Positions 56,872 to 64,000 of a DNA stretch of 64,000 nucleotides are shown here, piece by piece. Below the pieces are notes generated by a model, which worked only from the letters and a program-made list of their open reading frames with translations, searched no databases and was not told the DNA's origin. Both the position numbers and the translations under genes were made by a program. The DNA is from Azospira oryzae (GTDB taxonomy: Bacteria; Pseudomonadota; Gammaproteobacteria; Burkholderiales; Rhodocyclaceae), in NCBI RefSeq assembly GCF_004217225.1, contig NZ_SHKM01000002.1, positions 1-64,000 of the forward strand. The letters run 5' to 3'. Within the stretch, counting starts at the first letter, position 1. The number at the start of each line of letters is the position of its first letter.

Positions 56872-57198
56872 CTAGTGGCCGCTGCCCTGGGGCACGCCGC
56901 AGAAGACCTCGCGCATCATGCCGATCAGTTGCAGGGTACGGGCGTCGCCCACCCGGTAATAGACCCGGTTGGCATCCTTGCGCGTCAGCAGCACGCCCTT
57001 CTCCCGCAGGATGGCCAGATGCTGGGAAATATTGCTTTGGGAGGTACCGACGGCATCGACGATTTCCTGCACGCAGGCTTCCTGATCGCCGACCACGCAG
57101 AGTATCTTCAGGCGCAAGGGATGGGCGATCGCCTTCAGCGCCCGGGCGGCCAGTTCGATATGTTCCTGCTTTTCAATCAAGTTAAAGGAAGCTTCCAC
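56872..57198 (-). CDS. ArsR/SmtB-family repressor, SqrR/BigR-like
   Basis: 108 aa winged helix protein. Helix-turn-helix about 43-63 (VQEIVDAVGTSQSNISQHLA). No CVC metal motif of ArsR and no zinc-type C-terminal histidine cluster. Instead C34 (RLKILCVVG) and C100 (MREVFC) are 66 residues apart, the same spacing as the persulfide-sensing pairs Cys41/Cys107 of SqrR and Cys42/Cys108 of BigR. C42 is an additional cysteine. The rhodanese gene next to it supports sulfane-sulfur sensing (inference). Confidence 0.8.
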   Translation of the reverse strand: MEASFNLIEKQEHIELAARALKAIAHPLRLKILCVVGDQEACVQEIVDAVGTSQSNISQHLAILREKGVLLTRKDANRVYYRVGDARTLQLIGMMREVFCGVPQGSGH

Positions 57199-57285
57199 CG
57201 CGGCACTTCTCCAGTAAAACCCGGGCTGGCGAACGGCTGCGTCGGGCGCGGAAGCTCCGGACAGGCTCGTGGCTGGGGCGAAATC

Positions 57286-57345
57286 ATTATAAAATAATCC
57301 ATTAATCTAGCCTACCGAGTGCCGGCTCGATTTAATCCACATCAA
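57286..57345 (-). promoter_or_regulatory. Candidate arsR promoter with operator and FNR-type site
   Basis: The minus strand has a perfect TATAAT (57286-57291) without a good -35. An AT-rich inverted repeat ATTAT-AAA-ATAAT (57286-57298) covers it and could be the repressor site. At 57332-57345 lies TTAATCCACATCAA on the plus strand, a 9 of 10 match to the FNR/Anr box TTGAT-N4-ATCAA, centred about 60 bases upstream of the expected start, near a class I position. The rest of the 279-base gap to envC holds nothing I recognise. Confidence 0.4.
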
Positions 57346-57477
57346 CCGTCTTTGCAGTAGTGCGGTCAAAAAATCCTCTCCCCACCCCCAATCTGGCCAC
57401 AGCCCCATGTACAGGACCGCACCGCCGCAGCGCCCCCTGACCTGCCCCACTCTCCACTTTTCGCGGGTAATACCAGG

Positions 57478-59016
57478 GTGAGCGGCACGCGGCATTCCGG
57501 CACATCCACCTCGCCACGGCCAAGCGGCCTCGGGCGAACCCTTCTGCTGGCCCTGTTGGGCGGCCTGGCCCTGTACCAGTCCGCCACTCTGGCCGCCACG
57601 CCGGCGACCAAACCCGCCGCTTCCAGCAAAACGCCAGCCAAGGTGGTGGTACAGAAGGCGCCGCTGAAAAAGTCGGCACCGCCGACCAAGGCGCCTGCCA
57701 AAACCACGGCCAAGCCTGCGACCAAGGCCGTGCCGGGCAAAGCCCCGACCAAGACCGCCAGCACGCCGCGCAAGGCGGCGGCTGCCGCCGCCGGCGTGAC
57801 GGCCGGCGCCGTTGCCAATCCGGAGCATCAGGCGGAAAGCAGCAAGGCCGACCTGAAGGAGCTGCAGGGCCGCATCGACAGCCTGCGCAAGGAAGTGGCC
57901 ACCGCCGAGGAATCCCGGGCCGACGTGGCCGACCAGCTGAAGGATGCGGAAAAGGGCATCTCCAACCTGTCCCGGGACCTGCGCCAGCTGTCCGGCCAGC
58001 GGGGCAACCTGCAGAACACCCTGCAGCAGCTGGCCAGCCAGGCTCGGGAACTGGAAGGCACCCTGGCGGGCCAGCGCACCCAGCTGGAGCAGCTCCTGAT
58101 CCGTCAGTACATGGAAGGGGGCGAGGGTTCCGACTCCCTGCGCCTGCTGCTCAACGGCGACAACCCCAACCAGATGGCGCGGGACCTCTACTACCTGTCG
58201 GCCGTGGCCAAGGCGCGCACGGCCCTGCTGCAACAGATCGGCAGCACCCTGAAGCAGAAGAAGGCCCTGGCCGAAGACACCCGCAACCGGGAAACCGAGC
58301 TGGCCGAGGTGGAAGCCAAGCAGAAGGAGCAGCACCAGCAGCTGCTGGCCCAGAAGAACCAGCGCCAGGCCACCCTGGCCAAGATTTCCCAGCAGATCGA
58401 ATCCCGCCGCAAGGAAATCGGCGCCCTGCAGCAGGACGAAAAGCGCCTGACCCGCCTCATCGACGGCCTCTCCCGCATCATCGCCCAGCAGAAGGCCCGG
58501 CCGCCCAAGCCCGAAACCAAGCCCCGGGCGCCGGCGGAACGGCCCGCCGGAAGTGGCGGTCAAACACCCGGCATCGACAACGACAAGACCCCCGACGCAG
58601 GCCTGGCGCGCTTCTCCGGGGACTTCGCCCGCCTCAAGGGCTCCCTGCGCCTGCCGGTGCGGGGCACCGTCAGCAACCGCTTCGGCACTGCCCGCCAGGA
58701 AGGCAGCACCTGGAAGGGCCTCTTCATCCGGGCCGCCGCCGGGGGTGACGTCCATGCCGTGGCCGCCGGCCGGGTGGTCTTCGCCGACTGGATGCGGGGC
58801 TTCGGCAACCTGCTGATCCTGGACCACGGCGACGGCTATCTGACCATCTACGGCAACAACGAATCCCTCTACAAACACGTGGGGGAAACGGTGAAGCCGG
58901 GCGAGGTTGTCGCCGTCATCGGCAACAGCGGTGGCAACCCGGAATCCGGTTTATACTTTGAACTTCGCCATCAAGGCCAGCCGCTCGACCCGCTCAAATG
59001 GGCGAGCTTGAAGTAG
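57478..59016 (+). CDS. envC: Murein hydrolase activator EnvC
   Basis: 512 aa. Signal-like N-terminal helix (LLLALLGGLALYQSATLAA), an alanine/lysine/proline-rich linker to about 115, a long coiled coil about 120-330, a second linker, then a degenerate LytM domain about 385-512. The histidines needed for zinc are replaced (WKGLFIRA, SGLYFELRHQG), as in EnvC proteins that activate amidases AmiA/B at the septum. The GTG start at 57478 has no good ribosome site, so the true start is uncertain. gpmA, often upstream of envC, is absent here. Confidence 0.9.
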   Translation: MSGTRHSGTSTSPRPSGLGRTLLLALLGGLALYQSATLAATPATKPAASSKTPAKVVVQKAPLKKSAPPTKAPAKTTAKPATKAVPGKAPTKTASTPRKAAAAAAGVTAGAVANPEHQAESSKADLKELQGRIDSLRKEVATAEESRADVADQLKDAEKGISNLSRDLRQLSGQRGNLQNTLQQLASQARELEGTLAGQRTQLEQLLIRQYMEGGEGSDSLRLLLNGDNPNQMARDLYYLSAVAKARTALLQQIGSTLKQKKALAEDTRNRETELAEVEAKQKEQHQQLLAQKNQRQATLAKISQQIESRRKEIGALQQDEKRLTRLIDGLSRIIAQQKARPPKPETKPRAPAERPAGSGGQTPGIDNDKTPDAGLARFSGDFARLKGSLRLPVRGTVSNRFGTARQEGSTWKGLFIRAAAGGDVHAVAAGRVVFADWMRGFGNLLILDHGDGYLTIYGNNESLYKHVGETVKPGEVVAVIGNSGGNPESGLYFELRHQGQPLDPLKWASLK

Positions 59017-59026
59017 GAGACTTTTT

Positions 59027-60430
59027 GTGAAGATGGGCAAGCCGTTGAAACAGGTGGGACTGATCGGGGTCGGCATGGTGGCCGGCATCCTGCTGTCGGT
59101 CCAGATTTCCGCCATCGCCGACAAGGAAACCCGGGCCGGGCTGCCCGTCGAGGAGCTGCGCACCTTCGCCGAAGTCTTCAACGCCATCAAGCAGGGCTAT
59201 GTGGAGCCGGTGGAAGACAAGAAGCTGATCACCAATGCCATCTCCGGCATGCTCTCCAATCTGGACCCCCACTCCTCCTACCTGGATGCGGATTCCTTCA
59301 AGGAACTGCAGGTCGGCACCCAGGGCGAATTCGGCGGCCTCGGCATCGAAGTCGGCATGGAAGACGGCTTCGTCAAGGTGGTTTCCCCCATCGAGGACAC
59401 CCCCGCCTTCCGCGCCGGGCTCAAGGCCGGCGACCTGATCGTCAAGCTGGACGACACCCCGGTCAAGGGCATGACCCTCTCCGACGCCGTCAAGCGCATG
59501 CGCGGCAAGCCCAAGACTCCCATCACCCTGACCATCGTGCGCAAGGGCGAGCAGAAGCCCATCGTCGTCACCCTGAACCGGGAAGTGATCAAGGTGCAGA
59601 GCGTCAAGTCCAAGCTGGTGGAACCGGGCTACGGCTACGTGCGCGTCACCCAGTTCCAGGAAAACACCGGCCCATCCCTGGTCAAGCACCTCTCCGACCT
59701 GTACAAGGACGGCGCCCTCAAGGGTCTGGTGCTGGACCTGCGCAACGACCCGGGCGGCCTGCTCAACGGTGCCGTCGGCGTTTCCGCCGCCTTCCTGCCG
59801 GCCAAGGCCCTGGTGGTGTCCACCGACGGCCGCACCCCGGACGCCAAGCACCAGTACTTCGCCAGCGCCGAGGACTACCTGCGCGGCAGCCGCGACGACT
59901 ACCTGAAGAACCTGCCCGCCGAAGTGAAGAAGGTGCCCCTGGTGGTGCTGGTGAACGGCGGCTCCGCCTCCGCCTCCGAAATCGTCGCCGGCGCCCTGCA
60001 GGACCACAAGCGCGCCGTGGTGCTGGGCACCCAGACCTTCGGCAAGGGCTCGGTGCAGACCGTGCTGCCCCTGCCCGGCAACACCGCCATCAAGCTCACC
60101 ACCGCCCGCTACTACACGCCCAACGGCCGTTCCATCCAGGCCAAGGGCATCGTGCCGGACATCAATGTGGAAGAGTCCGCCAACGGCGCCTCTCCGGAGC
60201 GCCTGCGGGAAGCCGACCTGGAACGCCACCTGATCAATGACAAGGAAAAGGAAGCCACCGCGGCGCCCAAATCCAAGGATGGCAAGGCCAACGGCAAGAA
60301 CAAGGGCAAGGAAGAGGATGAGAAGTCCGAACTGCCGGCGCCGGCCGAATTCGCCTCCAAGAGCGACTACCAGCTGAACCAGGCCCTCAACCTTCTCAAG
60401 GGTCTGCAGATCATGCAGAATAAGCCGTAA
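59027..60430 (+). CDS. Carboxy-terminal processing protease CtpA (S41)
   Basis: 467 aa from the GTG at 59027, with TAGGAGA 6 bases upstream; the ATG two codons later is possible. N-terminal signal/anchor (VGLIGVGMVAGILLSVQISA), PDZ domain about 95-175 (GLGIEVGMEDGFVKVVSPIE), protease core with S315 in NGGSASASEI and K340 in GTQTFGKGSVQT, the Ser-Lys dyad at the usual spacing of 25. Charged lysine-rich region about 405-440. Periplasmic protease for cell-wall enzymes. 10 bases after envC, so co-transcribed. Confidence 0.95.
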   Translation: MKMGKPLKQVGLIGVGMVAGILLSVQISAIADKETRAGLPVEELRTFAEVFNAIKQGYVEPVEDKKLITNAISGMLSNLDPHSSYLDADSFKELQVGTQGEFGGLGIEVGMEDGFVKVVSPIEDTPAFRAGLKAGDLIVKLDDTPVKGMTLSDAVKRMRGKPKTPITLTIVRKGEQKPIVVTLNREVIKVQSVKSKLVEPGYGYVRVTQFQENTGPSLVKHLSDLYKDGALKGLVLDLRNDPGGLLNGAVGVSAAFLPAKALVVSTDGRTPDAKHQYFASAEDYLRGSRDDYLKNLPAEVKKVPLVVLVNGGSASASEIVAGALQDHKRAVVLGTQTFGKGSVQTVLPLPGNTAIKLTTARYYTPNGRSIQAKGIVPDINVEESANGASPERLREADLERHLINDKEKEATAAPKSKDGKANGKNKGKEEDEKSELPAPAEFASKSDYQLNQALNLLKGLQIMQNKP

Positions 60431-60463
60431 CGAGCCTAACAGCAGAACCTCGGGGAGAGGGCC

Positions 60464-60886
60464 ATGAAACGAGTCGCCGCCAAGTTGTCGCGCCGTCTGG
60501 ATACTCAAAAGAAGCGGGAAATCCTGTTTTCCCGCTTCCCCCCGGGGCAAGTGCCTGAAGCCGCCGATCTGCTGACCGGCCTGGAAAACCTGGACGCCGT
60601 ACCCGAGACGGAAAAGCGGGCCGTGGCCGTCGCCTACGACCTCACCGACTACACCTACCGGGGCCTGGAAGAAGGCCTGGTGGACCAGGGCTTCCACCTT
60701 GACAACACCCTCATGAGCAAGCTGATGCGGGCCCTCATCTACTATGTCGAGGAAACCCAGCTGCACAATCTGGAAGCGCCCGAACGGCCTCTCAAGTCCT
60801 CCTCCAAGGCCTACGCCCAGGCCTGGGAACGCCACCCTCACGGGGACCACGACGAAACCCCGCCCGAATGGCGGGAATACAAATAG
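60464..60886 (+). CDS. Conserved-looking protein of unknown function
   Basis: 140 aa, soluble, no signal peptide or membrane segment. The N-terminal basic segment KRVAAKLSRRLDTQKKRE is followed by a mixed alpha/beta region (AVAVAYDLTDYTYRGLEEGL, MSKLMRALIYYVEETQLHNL) and a charged His/Glu/Asp tail (ERHPHGDHDETPPEWREYK). The pattern of one beta-alpha-beta unit recalls HMA-like ferredoxin folds but has no CxxC. I do not recognise a family. Good ribosome site (GGGGAGAGGGCC). Placed 33 bases after ctpA. Confidence 0.7.
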   Translation: MKRVAAKLSRRLDTQKKREILFSRFPPGQVPEAADLLTGLENLDAVPETEKRAVAVAYDLTDYTYRGLEEGLVDQGFHLDNTLMSKLMRALIYYVEETQLHNLEAPERPLKSSSKAYAQAWERHPHGDHDETPPEWREYK

Positions 60887-60905
60887 GCCGCACCGGCCAC
60901 GCCCC

Positions 60906-60934
60906 AGGGGCCGCAACAGCGGCCCCTTTGTTTT
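60906..60934 (+). terminator. Rho-independent terminator of the envC-ctpA unit
   Basis: AGGGGCCGC (60906-60914) pairs with GCGGCCCCT (60919-60927), followed by TTGTTTT. Confidence 0.85.
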
Positions 60935-60980
60935 GCCCCGCCGCCCCGACGGCCCTTCTAGCCACGCCCAGCCCCTCGCC

Positions 60981-61730
60981 ATGAACGACCAGCAACTGCT
61001 CCGCTACAGCCGCCACATCCTCCTCGACCCCATCGGCATCGAGGGCCAGGAACGCTTTCTCGCCGCCCGGGCCCTGGTCATCGGCGCCGGCGGCCTGGGC
61101 TCGCCGGCGGCGCTGTACCTGGCTGCTGCCGGCGTCGGCACCCTGGCCCTGGCCGACGGCGACACGGTGGACCTGACCAATCTGCAGCGCCAGATCCTGC
61201 ACACGGAAGCCTCCGTCGGCCGGCCCAAGGCCGAATCCGGGCGGGACGCCCTGCAGCGCCTCAATCCGGAAACCCGGGTGGAAGTGATCGCCCGCCGCCT
61301 GGAAGGGGCGGACCTGGAGGCGGAAGTGGCCAAGGCCGACGTGGTGCTGGACTGCTGCGACAACTTCGCCACCCGCCACGCGGTGAACCGGGCCTGCGTC
61401 AAGCTGGGCAAGCCCCTGGTCTCCGGCGCCGCGGTGCGCTTCGACGGCCAGATCAGCGTCTTCGACACGCGCCAGCCCGGGGCGCCCTGCTACCACTGCC
61501 TCTTTCCCGAAGGCGAGGACGTGGAGGAGGTGCGCTGCGCCACCATGGGCGTCTTCGCCCCCCTCACCGGCATCATCGGCACCCTGCAGGCGGCCGAGGC
61601 CCTCAAGCTGCTGGCCGGCTGCGGCCAGACCCTGGGCGGGCGGCTGCTGCTGCTCGACGCCCTGACCATGGAATGGCGCACGGTGCGCCTGCAGAAGGAC
61701 CCGGGCTGCCCGGTATGCGGGAGCCGATGA
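60981..61730 (+). CDS. ThiF/MoeB/HesA family adenylyltransferase (E1-like)
   Basis: 249 aa from the ATG at 60981. N-terminal QLLRYSRHILLDPIGIEGQE, nucleotide motif VIGAGGLGSPAALYLAAAG, acidic loop ADGDTVDLTNLQRQ, and two zinc pairs CYHC and CPVC. It activates a sulfur-carrier protein (MoaD or ThiS). The sequence alone does not separate MoeB from ThiF, and no carrier gene is adjacent. Confidence 0.9.
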   Translation: MNDQQLLRYSRHILLDPIGIEGQERFLAARALVIGAGGLGSPAALYLAAAGVGTLALADGDTVDLTNLQRQILHTEASVGRPKAESGRDALQRLNPETRVEVIARRLEGADLEAEVAKADVVLDCCDNFATRHAVNRACVKLGKPLVSGAAVRFDGQISVFDTRQPGAPCYHCLFPEGEDVEEVRCATMGVFAPLTGIIGTLQAAEALKLLAGCGQTLGGRLLLLDALTMEWRTVRLQKDPGCPVCGSR

Positions 61731-61752
61731 AGGGCAGCTGAAAGCACCTGGC

Positions 61753-61821
61753 CTGAAAGGCAATAGGGACGCCACTTTCCGCCGTGCATAGGCGAAGGAT
61801 GGCGTCCCTATTGCCTTTCAG
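61753..61821. repeat. 69-base element with perfect 22-bp inverted arms
   Basis: The left arm 61753-61774 (begins CTGAAAGGCAATAGGG) is the exact complement of 61800-61821, around a 25-base centre that contains a further CGCC/GGCG pairing. Located between the convergent ThiF-like and ribD genes. There is no T tract, so it is not a standard terminator. It looks like a REP/BIME or small MITE-type element, but copy number is unknown and only one copy is in the window. Confidence 0.65.
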
Positions 61822-61854
61822 TGACGCTGTATTTTGGGAATATCCGCCGCCGGC

Positions 61855-62952
61855 TCAGGCCAGGCGGGCCAGGATGCGCAGGTCGCCGCCCACCTGGCGC
61901 AGGTCGTGCCACCGCAGGCGTTGCTGCTGCTCCAGGGAGGTCAGCTCGGGCAGGCCGAAGAGGCCCAGAGCCGGGTTGCCCAGCAGGGTCGGCGCCAGGT
62001 AGAGCAGCAGTTCGTCCACCAGCCCGGCGGCCAGCAGGGCGCCGTTGAGGCCGGCACCGCCTTCCACGTGCAGTTCGTTGATGCCCCGCCGCCCCAGCTC
62101 CAAGAGCAGGGCGGCCAGATCCACCCGGCCGGCGGCGTCGGGCAGCAGCAGCACTTCGGCACCTTGGGCCGCCAGGGCCGCGGCCTTGGCCGGGTCCGGG
62201 TTGGCGGTGGCGATGAGAACCGGGCGGCCGTCCAGCAGACGGGCCGTGGGCGGGGTTTGCAGGCGGCTGTCCACCACCACCGGGCGGGGCTGGCGCTCCG
62301 TGTCGACGCCCCGCACATTGAGCAGGGGATCGTCGGCCAGCACGGTGCCGCTGCCGCTGAGGATGGCACAGGCCCGGGCCCGCCAGCGGTGGCCGTCCTG
62401 GCGCGCCTCGACCCCGGTGATCCACTGGCTCTGGCCGTTGGCCAGGGCCGTCCTGCCGTCCAGGCTGGATGCGGCTTTCAGGCGCACCCAGGGGCGCCCT
62501 CTGGTCATGCGGGAGACGAAACCGATGTTGAGTTCCCGGGCCTCATTGGCCAGCACGCCGGCACAGACTTCGATACCGGCCTGACGCAGGATGGCCAGGC
62601 CGCGGCCGGCCACCAGAGGATTGGGGTCTTCCATGGCCGCCACCACCCGGGCGACACCGGCGGCCACCAGGGCTTCGGCGCAGGGCGGGGTGCGGCCGTG
62701 GTGGCTGCAGGGCTCCAAAGTGACGTAGGCGGTGGCGCCCCGGGCGGCTTCGCCGGCGGCGCGCAGGGCATGGACTTCGGCATGGGGCTCACCAGCCCGC
62801 ACATGCCAGCCTTCGCCGACGACGACGCCGTCCCTGACCAGGACGCAGCCGACCCGGGGATTGGGGGAGGTGGAGTACAGCCCCTGTTCGGCCAGGGCCA
62901 GGGCCCGGGCCATGTGGGCGTGGTCGGCAGCGGTGCCGGGGGCGGCGGGCAT
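61855..62952 (-). CDS. ribD: Bifunctional riboflavin deaminase/reductase RibD
   Basis: 365 aa. N-terminal deaminase about 1-145 with zinc site HAEVHAL and PCSHHGRTPPCAEAL, then reductase about 150-365 (RGRPWVRLKAASSLDGRTAL, VEGGAGLNGALLAAGLVDEL). Converts diaminohydroxyphosphoribosylaminopyrimidine to the ribitylamino uracil precursor of riboflavin. 15 bases after nrdR. No FMN riboswitch is seen at this junction. Confidence 0.96.
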   Translation of the reverse strand: MPAAPGTAADHAHMARALALAEQGLYSTSPNPRVGCVLVRDGVVVGEGWHVRAGEPHAEVHALRAAGEAARGATAYVTLEPCSHHGRTPPCAEALVAAGVARVVAAMEDPNPLVAGRGLAILRQAGIEVCAGVLANEARELNIGFVSRMTRGRPWVRLKAASSLDGRTALANGQSQWITGVEARQDGHRWRARACAILSGSGTVLADDPLLNVRGVDTERQPRPVVVDSRLQTPPTARLLDGRPVLIATANPDPAKAAALAAQGAEVLLLPDAAGRVDLAALLLELGRRGINELHVEGGAGLNGALLAAGLVDELLLYLAPTLLGNPALGLFGLPELTSLEQQQRLRWHDLRQVGGDLRILARLA

Positions 62953-62967
62953 GAGATGAGGGGAGAA

Positions 62968-63447
62968 TTACTCGTCGCGGGGGCGACGCACAGGCTTGCC
63001 CGGGGTCACTTCGCGCACGGCGTGGGAGAACTCGTCCACGTCCTCGAAGTTGCGATAGACCGAGGCAAAGCGGACGTAGGCGATCTTGTCCAGCTTCTTC
63101 AGTTCCCGCATCACCATCTCGCCCACCTTTTCGGAGGGGATTTCCCGCTCGCCCAGGGCCAGCAGTTTTTCTTCGATGCGGGTAATGGCGCCGTCCACCG
63201 CCTCGGTGGTCACGGGCCGCTTGCGCAGGGCCAGCCACAGGCTGGCGGAGAGCTTGTCCCGGTTGTAGTCCACCCGGGAGCCGTTTTTCTTGACCACCTG
63301 GGGCAGGCGGATTTCCGCCCGCTCATAGGTGGTGAAACGCTTGTCGCAGTTGAGGCAGCGGCGGCGGCGGCGCACGATGTCGCCGTCTTCGTTGATGCGG
63401 GTGTCCACCACCGTGGTGTCCATCGCTCCGCAGAAGGGGCATTTCAT
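62968..63447 (-). CDS. nrdR: Transcriptional repressor NrdR
   Basis: 159 aa. Zinc ribbon CPFC (C3/C6) and CLNC (31/34) with [20 protein letters not shown], followed by an ATP-cone about 50-140 ([20 protein letters not shown]). Senses ATP/dATP and represses ribonucleotide reductase genes through NrdR boxes, none of which lie in this window. Between glyA and ribD as in most betaproteobacteria. Confidence 0.97.
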   Translation of the reverse strand: MKCPFCGAMDTTVVDTRINEDGDIVRRRRRCLNCDKRFTTYERAEIRLPQVVKKNGSRVDYNRDKLSASLWLALRKRPVTTEAVDGAITRIEEKLLALGEREIPSEKVGEMVMRELKKLDKIAYVRFASVYRNFEDVDEFSHAVREVTPGKPVRRPRDE

Positions 63448-63468
63448 CGCTGCGCCGCCTTGGCCGTC

Positions 63469-64000
63469 TTACTTGCCGTAGACCGGGAACTTGGCGCAGA
63501 GGGCGGCCACCTTGGCGCGCACTTCGGCCAGCTTGGCTTCGTCGTTCGGCGCGTCGAGCACGTCGGCCACCAGGTGGGCGATCTGCTCGGCTTCGATCTC
63601 GGTGAAACCGCGGCTGGTCATGGCCGGGGAACCGATACGGATGCCGGAGGTGACGAAGGGCTTTTCCGGGTCGTTGGGAATGCCGTTCTTGTTCACGGTG
63701 ATGTGAGCCTTGCCCAGGGCGGCTTCGGCTTCCTTGCCGGTGATCTTCTTGGCGCGCAGGTCGATCAGGAAGACGTGGGACTCGGTACGGCCGGAAACGA
63801 TGCGCAGACCGCGCTCCTCGCCCAGGACCTTGGCCATGACGCGGGCGTTGTTGATCACCTGCTCCTGGTACTTCTTGAACTCGGGGGACGCAGCTTCCTT
63901 GAAAGCCACGGCCTTGGCGGCGATGACATGCATCAGGGGGCCGCCCTGGAGGCCGGGGAAGATGGCGGAGTTGAGGGCCTTCTCGTGCTCGGCCTTCATC
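63469..64000 (-). CDS. glyA: Serine hydroxymethyltransferase, C-terminal part (cut by window edge)
   Basis: Only the last 176 or so codons are inside the window; the gene continues to the right. Segments [39 protein letters not shown] and the C-terminal [12 protein letters not shown] are diagnostic. PLP enzyme interconverting serine and glycine and loading tetrahydrofolate. The lysine binding PLP is beyond the edge. The internal Met at the edge is not the start. Confidence 0.95.
   Translation of the reverse strand, partial: MKAEHEKALNSAIFPGLQGGPLMHVIAAKAVAFKEAASPEFKKYQEQVINNARVMAKVLGEERGLRIVSGRTESHVFLIDLRAKKITGKEAEAALGKAHITVNKNGIPNDPEKPFVTSGIRIGSPAMTSRGFTEIEAEQIAHLVADVLDAPNDEAKLAEVRAKVAALCAKFPVYGK

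Noticed and set aside
62953-62967. An FMN riboswitch before ribD.
   Set aside because: Only 15 bases separate ribD from nrdR, and no conserved riboswitch elements are seen in the preceding sequence.

Overview
The window looks like chromosomal backbone of a GC-rich betaproteobacterium. The gene orders (ribD-nrdR-glyA, bioC-bioB-comF, argB-HAD-slmA, secB-grxC-rhodanese) and the pairing of MsrPQ with MSHA pili suggest Rhodocyclales, close to Azospira/Dechlorosoma. That placement is inference from gene content, since no rRNA gene is inside the window. I see no insertion sequence, prophage, integron, CRISPR array or tRNA gene.

Layout. 1-518: tandem rRNA-type promoters and a boxA reading leftward, so a 16S gene should lie just outside the left edge. 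519-5456: an M23 peptidase, erpA, a bactofilin with a membrane coiled-coil protein, rpsI-rplM, a strong small-RNA candidate and an OsmC-family protein. 5494-7946: leftward rppH, CBS, CNP1-like and coq7 genes. 8106-12973: proS, a lytic transglycosylase, ffh and a CcsA-like membrane protein. 13249-17093: type IV pilus core pilB-pilC-pilD. 17192-25629: aspS, a barnase-like secreted RNase with a barstar-like inhibitor, a Nudix gene, hsp20 behind a sigma-32 promoter, argB, a HAD phosphatase, slmA and hemB. 25630-30982: a second small-RNA candidate convergent with engB, cytochrome c4, and a stress unit of lipoprotein, ECF sigma, anti-sigma and MsrP-MsrQ.

31052-35614 holds biotin genes (bioC, bioB), comF and a PglL-type O-glycan transferase. 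35559-53531 is a complete leftward MSHA-type IV pilus cluster (E G F B A C D O P Q, then I, a PilN-like gene, J K L M N). It includes a 1544-residue MshQ with an L-type-lectin-like domain. 53620-64000 returns to housekeeping genes: trmL, gpsA, secB, grxC, a rhodanese, an ArsR-family regulator with the cysteine spacing of persulfide sensors, envC, ctpA, a ThiF/MoeB E1-like gene, ribD, nrdR and the C-terminal part of glyA.

How they fit together. PilD is the only prepilin peptidase in the window and probably processes both the PilB/C-type pilins, whose pilA is elsewhere, and the MSHA pilins. MshE carries a c-di-GMP-binding motif that PilB lacks, so the two pili may be controlled differently. The most interesting items are the two small RNAs (4641-4755 with a double anti-Shine-Dalgarno motif; 25717-25820 with a possible sigma-E promoter at the locus where gammaproteobacteria keep Spot 42), the SqrR/BigR-like ArsR unit, the ECF-MsrPQ unit, and the lectin-bearing MshQ with its tip-type minor pilin MshP.
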